The notes below the pieces were generated by a model. It was not told where the DNA came from, did no database searches, and worked only from the letters and a program-made list of their open reading frames with translations. Position numbers and translations under genes: made by a program. Below are positions 42,393 to 49,713 of a stretch of DNA of 64,000 nt, in pieces. Position 1 is the stretch's first letter; each line of letters opens with the position of its first letter. The stretch lies in assembly GCA_018380195.1 (NCBI GenBank), contig JAGZUC010000008.1, positions 1 through 64,000 on the forward strand, read 5' to 3'. The DNA is from Collinsella sp. (GTDB taxonomy: Bacteria > Actinomycetota > Coriobacteriia > Coriobacteriales > Coriobacteriaceae).

Positions 42393-42442
42393 CGTTATAG
42401 CTAGCTATATTATAGGAAGGTATAATATAGCTAGCTATAACG
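42393..42442 (+). promoter_or_regulatory. Double palindrome operator before the ATPase gene
   Basis: A 22-bp arm (42393-42414) is repeated exactly inverted at 42421-42442 around GGAAGG. Each arm holds TATAGCTAGCTATA, itself palindromic. Together they present two identical operator-like sites 28 bp apart, covering the likely promoter and ending 18 nt before the ATG at 42461. Confidence 0.7.
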
Positions 42443-42460
42443 CAAAGGAAGGATGGCCCT

Positions 42461-43852
42461 ATGTTTATCGGAAGAACAGTGGAAATGTCCGAGCTCAATC
42501 GACTGTATGGCACGGGCTCCTTTGAGATGCCTGTGATTTACGGCCGCCGTCGCGTGGGCAAAACGCGCCTTATCACAGAGTTTATCCAAGGCAAGAAGGC
42601 TATTTACTTTCAAGCTCGTCGTACCAATGCAGAGGCAAACCTGCATGGCTTTAGCCAGGCGATACTTGCGGGCTCCGTTGGTGTTGCTGGCGTGTCGTTT
42701 CGTAGTTTTGACGAGGCGTTCGATGCGTTGGCTACCATGGCTCGCACGGAACGTTTGATTGTCGTGATCGACGAGTATCCTTATCTCGCCCAATCGAATC
42801 CCGAGATCAGCTCGTTGCTGCAAGACAAGATCGATCACTTGTACAAAGAGACCAAGCTTATGCTTATCCTGTGCGGGTCGTCGCTTTCGTTTATGGAAGA
42901 GCAGGTGTTGGGCTACGAGAGCCCACTATACGGTAGGCGTACGGCCCAGTTTAAGATCATGCCGCTCGATTTTACGACGACCCTCGGGTTGTGGCAGAGC
43001 ATGGGTCGCGAAGACGCTGCAGTTTGCTATGGCATGACAGGTGGCATTCCTGCATATATCGAGAAAGTCGATCCTGCCGCACCGCTCAAGGACAACATCA
43101 AACGTCTTTTTCTAACTCCTACGGGCTATCTCTTTGAGGAGCCGAGTAACCTGCTATTGCAGGAGTGCCGCAATCCCGAGCAATATGATGCGATCGTGCA
43201 AGCAATTGCCCAGGGGCGCTCGAAGATCTCGGAGATTGCGAGCTCTACGGGAATCCCTGCGAGCAACGTAAAGAGCTATGTGGATAAGCTGGCGTCGCTT
43301 GGGATTGTCGAGCGCGAGCTGCCCCTAAACGAGACGAGCAATAAGCGAGCCGTGTATCTGCTGAGCGATCAGATGTTTAGGTTCTGGTACAAGTTTGTTC
43401 CGCAGAACATCGGGCTGATTCAAAACGATATGGCCGAGATGGCGTATGAGCGCATTGAGCCGCACGTATCGGATTACATGGGTACGGTCTTTGAGCTTAT
43501 ATGCAGACAATACGTGTACGAACTCGCGCGGGCGGGCCAGCTTGATGTGGTTCCGGCAAGCGTTGGGCGCTGGTGGGGGACGGATAATCGCACGCATACG
43601 CAGGAAGAAATCGACTTGATTGTTGACGATGGCGAGGGCACTGCGCTGTTTGCGGAATGCAAATGGCGCAATGAACCGGTGGGCGAAGACGTGCTGCAAA
43701 AGCTCGTGCATCGAAGCGAGCTCTTTAGGCGGCAGCACAAAAGCTATGCGATCTTCTCGAAGCGAGGCTTTACGCAAGGATGTCAGGAAGCTGCGGCGAG
43801 CAGGGGAGATGCCAAGCTGATTTCGTTTGCCGAGATGTGCGAGCGGAGATAA
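42461..43852 (+). CDS. ATP-binding protein, archaeal-ATPase/DUF234 type
   Basis: A 463-residue STAND/AAA-like ATPase. The P-loop GRRRVGKT is at about residues 28-35 and the Walker B motif IVVIDEYPYL at about 100-109. A winged-helix region follows (about 245-300), and the C-terminal DUF234 part has EEIDLIV...FAECKW, the pattern of PD-(D/E)xK nuclease folds. The function of this family is not known; many copies are found in gut bacteria. AAAGGAAGG precedes ATG 42461. The double palindrome upstream suggests tight control. Confidence 0.85.
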   Translation: MFIGRTVEMSELNRLYGTGSFEMPVIYGRRRVGKTRLITEFIQGKKAIYFQARRTNAEANLHGFSQAILAGSVGVAGVSFRSFDEAFDALATMARTERLIVVIDEYPYLAQSNPEISSLLQDKIDHLYKETKLMLILCGSSLSFMEEQVLGYESPLYGRRTAQFKIMPLDFTTTLGLWQSMGREDAAVCYGMTGGIPAYIEKVDPAAPLKDNIKRLFLTPTGYLFEEPSNLLLQECRNPEQYDAIVQAIAQGRSKISEIASSTGIPASNVKSYVDKLASLGIVERELPLNETSNKRAVYLLSDQMFRFWYKFVPQNIGLIQNDMAEMAYERIEPHVSDYMGTVFELICRQYVYELARAGQLDVVPASVGRWWGTDNRTHTQEEIDLIVDDGEGTALFAECKWRNEPVGEDVLQKLVHRSELFRRQHKSYAIFSKRGFTQGCQEAAASRGDAKLISFAEMCERR

Positions 43853-43903
43853 CCAAGCACGCTCTGATGTGATGCTCGGAATGGGTCGCGCTAAGGATGC
43901 CAA

Positions 43904-44018
43904 GCGTAAAACCTTCAATGAAAATGGCGTAAAAACTACATCTGTCATGGCGTAAAAACTACATTAAAAGTAGCGTAAAATCAGCATTGAGAATGGCGTA
44001 ATTTCGCATATCGCGTGA
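43904..44018 (+). repeat. Five tandem repeats with exact 23-bp period
   Basis: GCGTAA(AA) recurs at 43904, 43927, 43950, 43973 and 43996, each 23 bp from the last. Units 2 and 3 share GCGTAAAAACTACAT; the outer units are looser. The array is continuous with no unique spacers and ends 19 nt before the ATPase start at 44038. It looks like an iterated protein-binding site controlling that gene. Confidence 0.8.
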
Positions 44019-44037
44019 TAGAGAGGGACGGCCGTCT

Positions 44038-45333
44038 ATGGATGCACCAAAGAGATTGACCCAAAAGGGATATAGGCCCCGGCTCATAGAGGAGCGCCTC
44101 GACACCCTTGTGCGGGCGTTTGGCTGTGTGGAGATCAACGGCCCCAAATGGTGCGGCAAGACCTGGACGGCGCTCTCTCGCTCGGCGAGCGTCTCCAGGC
44201 TCGATGAGCCTGCGCAGCGTGCGGCGGCAGAGGTCGACCCAAGCCTGGCGCTCATCGGCGATGCGCCACACCTGGTCGATGAATGGCAGGAGGTGCCCGA
44301 GGTTTGGGATGCCGCCCGGCGTTTCGTGGACGCGAGCGGCAACGAACGGGGGACACTTTTGCTCACGGGCTCGACCGCGCTCAAAAGCGAGGAGCGCAGC
44401 CATGTTCGTCATTCCGGCACGGGTAGGATCGCCCGTCTGTCAATGCGCCCCATGGCCCTGTGTGAGTCGGGCGACGGCGAGCCGCTCGTGTCACTGGCAA
44501 GTCTCTTTAAGGGCGAGGATTTTGCCCCTCAGCGTCGCGAGAGCACGGTGGATGACGTCGCCCGCTGGTGCTGCAGGGGCGGTTGGCCTGCAAATCTTGG
44601 GCTTTCGGAAGATCTTGCGCGAGAGACGGCAAGCCAGTACGTGCACTCGGTGCTCGACGTCAACGTGCTGGACGAGGGCATGTCGCCCGAGCTTGCACAC
44701 GGCCTTTTGCGAGCTCTTGCCATGAACGAGAGCCAGGCTGTCACGTACAAGACGCTCGTAAAGGACGCCTCGTACGGTGAGGCGGGCCCCGACGAGAGGA
44801 CCATTGCTGCGTACTTGGACCTCTTCAACAGGCTCAAGCTGACCGAGGACCTGTGCGGATGGGAGCCGCCCATGCGCTCGAAGGCCCGCGTTCGCGTGCG
44901 CCCCAAGCGCTACTTCTGTGACCCGTCACTTGCGGCGGCGTTGCTGGGGGCTACCCCTGAGCGGCTGCTTGGCGATATGCAAACGCTGGGGATGCTCTTT
45001 GAGAATCTCGTCCTGCGCGACGTGCGCGTGTTCCTTTCCACCTACGGCGGTGTCGACAACAGTGTCCATTATTTCCGAGATGAGAAGGGCCTTGAGGTCG
45101 ATCTGATCGTTGAGCACGACGGGCGCTGGGGAGCCATCGAGGTCAAGCTGAGTGATGCGAAAGCAGACGATGGAGCGAGAAATCTCAAGGCGCTGGAGAG
45201 GAAAGTGCTCTCCAATCCTGCCGCCCAGAATGCCGCGCCGGCGTTTTTGGCGGTCGTGGTTGGAAAGGGGAGCATTGCCTACACACGCGACGACGGCGTG
45301 GCGGTGATTCCCATGGCGGCACTTGGGGCGTAG
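44038..45333 (+). CDS. ATP-binding protein, AAA_14/DUF4143 type
   Basis: A 431-residue ATPase. The P-loop GPKWCGKTWT (about residues 37-46) and the Walker B-like HLVDEWQEV (about 79-87) form the AAA_14 part, and a DUF4143 domain follows from about residue 200 with the C-terminal LEVDLIVE...AIEVKLS pattern, resembling PD-(D/E)xK enzymes. Function unknown. It is 185 bp from the other ATPase gene and separately controlled by the 23-bp array. It is unrelated in domain detail to the first one though the plan is alike. Confidence 0.86.
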   Translation: MDAPKRLTQKGYRPRLIEERLDTLVRAFGCVEINGPKWCGKTWTALSRSASVSRLDEPAQRAAAEVDPSLALIGDAPHLVDEWQEVPEVWDAARRFVDASGNERGTLLLTGSTALKSEERSHVRHSGTGRIARLSMRPMALCESGDGEPLVSLASLFKGEDFAPQRRESTVDDVARWCCRGGWPANLGLSEDLARETASQYVHSVLDVNVLDEGMSPELAHGLLRALAMNESQAVTYKTLVKDASYGEAGPDERTIAAYLDLFNRLKLTEDLCGWEPPMRSKARVRVRPKRYFCDPSLAAALLGATPERLLGDMQTLGMLFENLVLRDVRVFLSTYGGVDNSVHYFRDEKGLEVDLIVEHDGRWGAIEVKLSDAKADDGARNLKALERKVLSNPAAQNAAPAFLAVVVGKGSIAYTRDDGVAVIPMAALGA

Positions 45334-45375
45334 TGGTTTTGCGGGCGTGCCGTGCTTCCTTTACCGAAAATCCAT

Positions 45376-45404
45376 TTGGTAAACCAGATGCTCGCGGATA
45401 GAAT
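45376..45404 (+). promoter_or_regulatory. Promoter of the candidate structured RNA
   Basis: TTGGTA (45376-45381) and TAGAAT (45399-45404) are separated by 17 nt. Transcription would begin near 45411. Confidence 0.55.
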
Positions 45405-45410
45405 AAAGTT

Positions 45411-45627
45411 GACGGCAGCCCAAGGGTGATAGCTGGGCAGTGCCGTTGCTTGGTCAAGAGGTCAGTGCCTTAATGGCAGCGACTTGTTATGCTTCGAATG
45501 CTGCTTGAGTGCCTCGGAAAGTTCGATAAGCGTCGTGAAGAGCGAGACCAAAGCAACCAAGAGCTCTACGAGCTCTGATGGGCCCGGGATGACCGCTGAT
45601 TCAAGTCACCGGGCCTAAATTTTTTTC
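45411..45627 (+). ncRNA. Candidate structured non-coding RNA, about 215 nt
   Basis: It opens with the hairpin ACGGCAGCCCA...TGGGC-AG-TGCCGT (45412-45446). A long-range helix joins GTTGCTTGGTC (45445-45455) and GACCAAAGCAAC (45545-45556) with one bulge. Then come GAGCTCTACGAGCTC and a terminator: GGCCCGG pairs with CCGGGCC near 45617 and runs into seven Ts. A 29-codon reading frame at 45489-45578 lies within but lacks a clear ribosome site. The rest of the gap 45334-45788 is a likely promoter for the exonuclease gene. The RNA matches no family I recognise. Confidence 0.5.
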
Positions 45628-45788
45628 ACACATTTGAATAGAGCGGGCGACTCTCTTGGGGCCGTTTGCATGGCGTGTGCTTGGCGCATGGTATTGCGCC
45701 CCGCTTTCACGTCCGCACGGGCGCCTATCCTTACAGCAATGTAGCCGCCTGTGTAGTAAGCGGCCAGCAACGGAGAAAGGCCCTAACC

Positions 45789-46523
45789 GTGTCAGCTGAA
45801 AAGACGCCGTGTATCTCGGCTATCGATACGACGAACTTTGCGCGCCAGGTTGTGCTGGACTTTGAGTTTGCGCCGGTGCCAAAGCAGCGCCAACGTCGTG
45901 GACTGCGCAACGAGATTATCGAGGTCGGCGCCGTCAAGCTCGATTACCACGGCAACGTTATGGGCGAGTTCTCGCAGTTTGTGCAGACGGAATTTACCGA
46001 AGGCGTTGCGTTTCCCGTCCGCGAGCTCACAGGGATATCGGCCGTGGATACCGCGATGGCCGATCCGCTCTATGTGGTGATCAAAAGGCTCAGCGATTGG
46101 ATCGGTCGCTACTCCGCCCAGGTGGTTTGCTGGAGCGGGGCGGATCGTCGACAGCTTTTGACCGAGTGCCAGGCAAAGCACATCGATCTTTCCGCATTTC
46201 CTACGGATTGGGCCGACCTGCAGGCGTTTTACACCTCGATCATGGACGTGGGCAGCCACGGGTGCGTCTCTTTGAGTGACGCGGCGACGTGGTTTGGCAT
46301 CGAGTTCGACGAGTCGACGGGTCACGCCCACAGCGCCCTTGCCGATGCGCGCGTGACCGCCAAGCTGCTCAAGCAGGTGATGGACGGGGACTACCGCGTG
46401 AGCCCGCGCGCCCAGGAAGTCCGCCAGCGGTGGGGGATGGGCGAGCGAGCTCAGACGCGCCTTTCTAGCAAGTGCCCCGAGCTGGGCGACCTGCTGCTGA
46501 AGCTGAAGGCGGCGGGAAGGTAG
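45789..46523 (+). CDS. DEDDh 3'-5' exonuclease family protein
   Basis: A 244-residue exonuclease of the DnaQ/ERI-1 type. The first acidic pair is in VVLDFEFAP, followed by RNEIIEVGAVKLD, and the last motif is HSALADARVTAKLL, giving the DEDDh set. It could act on RNA or DNA ends. GTG 45789 with GGAGAAAGG upstream is taken as the start; the frame is open further 5'. It is followed by a broken ORF 4 nt away. Confidence 0.82.
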   Translation: MSAEKTPCISAIDTTNFARQVVLDFEFAPVPKQRQRRGLRNEIIEVGAVKLDYHGNVMGEFSQFVQTEFTEGVAFPVRELTGISAVDTAMADPLYVVIKRLSDWIGRYSAQVVCWSGADRRQLLTECQAKHIDLSAFPTDWADLQAFYTSIMDVGSHGCVSLSDAATWFGIEFDESTGHAHSALADARVTAKLLKQVMDGDYRVSPRAQEVRQRWGMGERAQTRLSSKCPELGDLLLKLKAAGR

Positions 46524-46527
46524 GCGG

Positions 46528-46832
46528 GTGCCCATTGGGCGTAAGCAGAAGGAATGGTTGCGGGAAGGATTCCAGAATCAGCATCAGAGGGCTGTGCTTG
46601 AGATGCTATTCAAGGACACGCTGACGCCCGCCGAGACCAGGCAGGTCAAGAGTATGGACACCGAGATGGCATCCATTGTCGAAGAACGGCTTGCTAACAT
46701 GATTCGCTGGATGGGCAGGCATAGACCCGTGACGCTGCGCGCGTTATCGTTCACAATGAGGCGTACAGGCTGCCAGAGGTGAACAGTTCCGACGAGGTTC
46801 TGAGCAACTGCATCATCGAGATTATCGAGTAG
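46528..46832 (+). pseudogene. Small frameshifted ORF of unknown function
   Basis: From GTG 46528 (GGAAGG upstream), 84 codons read to a TGA at 46780-46782. A change of frame near 46735-46745 would join this to a downstream open segment coding for VIVHNEAYRLPEVNSSDEVL and ending at TAG 46830-46832. The two parts read as one protein of about 100 residues, mainly helical and charged. I do not recognise it. It follows the exonuclease gene so closely that the two were probably coupled. Confidence 0.5.
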
Positions 46833-46897
46833 TTCTACGAGAGGGATTTGGCGGCGTGGAGCAATCTAGTTTTACGCGTTTGCAGGAGGAAGCCGGT

Positions 46898-49261
46898 ATG
46901 GCAGACGAACTTGTTTTTAGTGGCGGCGAGATAGTTTACACCATGCCTCAACTGCCCAAAGTTGCATCTGTGCCGCTGAACGGTAGCGCCGTGCTGGTTG
47001 GTTTTAAGGACGCTCCCGATGGGGAGGAGGTCCTCTTTGATTTTGACCCTCGGGCTGAAAAGGCTACGAAGCTCGACTATGAACTTGCAGCCGTTAGCGG
47101 GCTCCTCACGGGCGCGTTGAATATCCTGTGGCAGAAAGACTTCAACCTAGAGGGTGCCAAAGAGTGGGGCGACGAGAAGGTTGGCAAATTCGTTCTTACG
47201 ATTGCCAAGTCTGCGGGTATGACAAAGGCGGATGCAACTCTAGAAGACGCTATTCGCTTTCTAGAGAAAGGGTTTCCTCTTGCCGCGGACAAGCTGACTG
47301 CCGAGTTTGGCGGCGGGCTCCAACATCATCTGCGGGATTTCTCGCACCACCCGAGCTTGGTTGGCCTTGCGTGTTCGATCCTCTCGCAATTCACGTGCAA
47401 AGGCTATGGCACCGATACGGCCGGCCGGTTTGTCGCCTTTGACCTGCCTGCCGCCGCCTTCGATCCTGACCGCCCTCTTATAGGCAGGAACGTTCCAGAG
47501 AAGATCGCGTTTGGCACTCTGTTCTGGGCAATGCATCTCGTGAGCGACATGGCGGGGTCTAGTTCAAACCCCGGTAAGGGGACGGGTATTCCCGGCGTTG
47601 TGCTGTCCCTGCTAAAGGAGCTCTCCTCCCTGCCTGTTTTTCAAGACATGCGGATTGCCTATAAGGGCAAGGATATTCGCATTCAGCAATGGATCTCAAA
47701 GCTGTTTAACGGAACGGCGTTCAAAACCGAGGACGGCAAGCCCATTCGCTTCGACCTTCGGACGGAAGTCGGTCTTTTCGATCAAGCTTTAAGCCAGGTG
47801 CCAGCAGTCGTGGCCAACGAGGTTATCGTTCGTTGTCTCTACATGCTTTCAAGGCTCAAGGCCGAGCTAGAACGTTGCGAAGTGAGTGATGTCTCCGGCT
47901 TGCGCAAGCTCAAGGCTTCGCATTTCATGCCCTACAACAGCAGGGCCCTCACTCGCATGGTCACGGTTTCGAGTACTTCGTTCGTTCTGGCGAATCTGGC
48001 GACGGCGGCGGTCAGGGCGGGTATCGAATGCGAGGGGAACAAGGTCGTGTTCGCCCAGAAGTTCTTCTTGCGAATAAACTACGTTGGAGTTGGACGCCTT
48101 GCGTTTGCACTCCATGCCGACTGGGGCTATATGGCGGAGGAAATGTCCGAGGCTTGGACTGAGCGCGCCAGGCGCCGCCAGGATATCTTCGATGGATTCC
48201 ACTTTTATAGCCTAGATAGAGAGACGACGAGGATTGCCTTCTCGCTGAAGCTTGCCGCCATCAACTACGACTGCGGGAACGAGAAGAGCGAAGTGCGCAA
48301 AGGGCAAAAGAGGAGCTGGGCCCGCGCGTGGCAGGATTCGGTCACGGATGGCCTAGGCATTGATGCAGACGGCTATTTTTTGAGCGAGGAAGATGCGTAC
48401 GGAGCCCTTGAGGCTATTTCGCGGCAGCGAGGCGGCAAGGTGCGCGCCTTGCTGATCGCTCAGGAGCTGGTTGAGTTTCGCCCCTATTTCCAGATAGGAG
48501 ATGAAGAGAAGAAGGAATACAAAGGTTTGAAGGGGAGCGGGGCTTGGGTTAAAGATGAATTTCCCAGGAGACAAGACGCGGTTGATTTGGACGCCGTGCG
48601 TTCCCTAGAGAAGCAATGCGGGGCGCATATCCGTGAGCTCTCAGGTACATTGCCAAAGGTCTTGGTAGGCGGCGCCATTGCCGTGGCGGCGGCCCTGGGC
48701 ACAGGAGGAGTGGCCGCGGCATTGGCTCCGGATATTGCTGTCGGTATCTTTGGAGGCTCGTTTGTCGGCCTTCACGGGGCTGCGCTCGTCAATGCGAGTC
48801 TTGCTGCTGCTGGCGGCGGCGCCTTGGCCGCCGGCGGCATGGGCATGGCCGGTGGCACCGCTTTAATTGCTGGCGGCGGCGCTGCGTTTGGCCTTTTGGG
48901 TTCTAGCGGCGTTGCCCTGGCGGCGTCGATGGGGGAGGACTATGCGCAGTTCGTGCTCGTTGAATGCTCAAGGCTTCTCGCATTTCTTGATGTGGCAACT
49001 GACCGCTGCCCGCATGAGGGAGCCATTTTGGTGCAGAAGGCGGTCGAGGCCGTGCAGCGCAGCATCGCTGGTGTTGAGGAGGATGTCGAGAAGGAGAATG
49101 GAAAGGGGGACCGCAGGAATGGCAGGTTGCTTAAGCAGTTGAAGAAGGGTCTTGGGTATTTGACTTCGACCCTTAAGCAGATCGAGAAGATGCAGAAGCG
49201 CCTTGGTGCCGCCGGTGAGAGCGAGCCGCTCAACAGCTTGCCAGCATCGGGTGGCGAATAG
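46898..49261 (+). CDS. Large hypothetical protein with glycine-zipper membrane region
   Basis: A 787-residue protein of no family I recognise. The first 570 residues are soluble in character. At about residues 585-690 comes a Gly/Ala-rich hydrophobic stretch with repeated GxxxG-like spacing (GGAIAVAAALGTGG, AAGGGALAAGGMGMAGG), enough for two to four membrane segments. The last 90 residues are charged and probably coiled-coil. This plan recalls pore-forming or membrane-perturbing proteins. ATG 46898 with AGGAGG at 46884-46889 is preferred over GTG 46856. Lower GC than the ribosomal genes and the neighbours point to an acquired, possibly defensive, gene. Confidence 0.7.
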   Translation: MADELVFSGGEIVYTMPQLPKVASVPLNGSAVLVGFKDAPDGEEVLFDFDPRAEKATKLDYELAAVSGLLTGALNILWQKDFNLEGAKEWGDEKVGKFVLTIAKSAGMTKADATLEDAIRFLEKGFPLAADKLTAEFGGGLQHHLRDFSHHPSLVGLACSILSQFTCKGYGTDTAGRFVAFDLPAAAFDPDRPLIGRNVPEKIAFGTLFWAMHLVSDMAGSSSNPGKGTGIPGVVLSLLKELSSLPVFQDMRIAYKGKDIRIQQWISKLFNGTAFKTEDGKPIRFDLRTEVGLFDQALSQVPAVVANEVIVRCLYMLSRLKAELERCEVSDVSGLRKLKASHFMPYNSRALTRMVTVSSTSFVLANLATAAVRAGIECEGNKVVFAQKFFLRINYVGVGRLAFALHADWGYMAEEMSEAWTERARRRQDIFDGFHFYSLDRETTRIAFSLKLAAINYDCGNEKSEVRKGQKRSWARAWQDSVTDGLGIDADGYFLSEEDAYGALEAISRQRGGKVRALLIAQELVEFRPYFQIGDEEKKEYKGLKGSGAWVKDEFPRRQDAVDLDAVRSLEKQCGAHIRELSGTLPKVLVGGAIAVAAALGTGGVAAALAPDIAVGIFGGSFVGLHGAALVNASLAAAGGGALAAGGMGMAGGTALIAGGGAAFGLLGSSGVALAASMGEDYAQFVLVECSRLLAFLDVATDRCPHEGAILVQKAVEAVQRSIAGVEEDVEKENGKGDRRNGRLLKQLKKGLGYLTSTLKQIEKMQKRLGAAGESEPLNSLPASGGE

Positions 49262-49713
49262 GTCGGGGCGATTCGGCTGCAATTCCGTGTCATCATCGCC
49301 ACCGCTTAAGATGGTCCCGTGTTTGCCCATCTTTTTGCGAGGCGCGATGAGCATGTCGGCGACTTGCTCGATGTCTGATTTGCCCTTCGATCAGTTCTTG
49401 TCGAGCTCCTTTGGGCGGGAGGGGCAGCGATCTAGATATCCGCTCTTGGCATATGAGACAAGAAACCCGTAAGTCCGTGGCAATGTCAAAAGGCATACAC
49501 AAGTGTCAGTCTTTTGACATCGTATGATTTTGGGGAGTGGCGCGCAGCGATCGCGCGCCACCCTGACGGCGTAAGCGTTTGCTTGCGTTGTAAAATCTAA
49601 CGATATGAGCATCCCGGTTGCTTCTGTGCTTCGATGCTCTCGTCTTTGGCACCCTCCGCTCAGTGGGGGACTGACTGCAAACGGCGTAAACAAGAAAGAG
49701 GAGACAACCGCAA
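49262..49713. other. Intergenic region with hairpins, before the GmrSD-like gene
   Basis: No clear gene is seen. GTCAAAAG and CTTTTGAC form an 8-bp inverted repeat near 49485-49518, and GTGGCGCGC pairs with GCGCGCCAC at about 49537-49561 across a short loop. On the minus strand an open stretch from about 49375 back into the previous gene reads plausibly as protein but has no start signal. TAAAAT at 49591-49596 may be a -10 element. Confidence 0.4.

Noticed and set aside
43904..44018. CRISPR array
   Set aside because: The 23-bp units are contiguous and have no unique spacers, and no cas gene is nearby.
45489..45578. A 29-codon small protein gene, possible type I toxin
   Set aside because: No ribosome site, and the peptide is charged and not hydrophobic; the pairing pattern of the region fits a structured RNA better. 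Kept only as an alternative.
45411..45627. Known RNA such as SRP RNA, 6S RNA or RNase P RNA
   Set aside because: The conserved cores of these RNAs (for example the SRP GGAAG tetraloop region or the RNase P P4 helix words) are not present.
48968..49375. A minus-strand gene overlapping the end of the glycine-zipper protein
   Set aside because: Part of it reads plausibly as protein, but it has no start signal, is cut by stops and mostly lies opposite a better gene.
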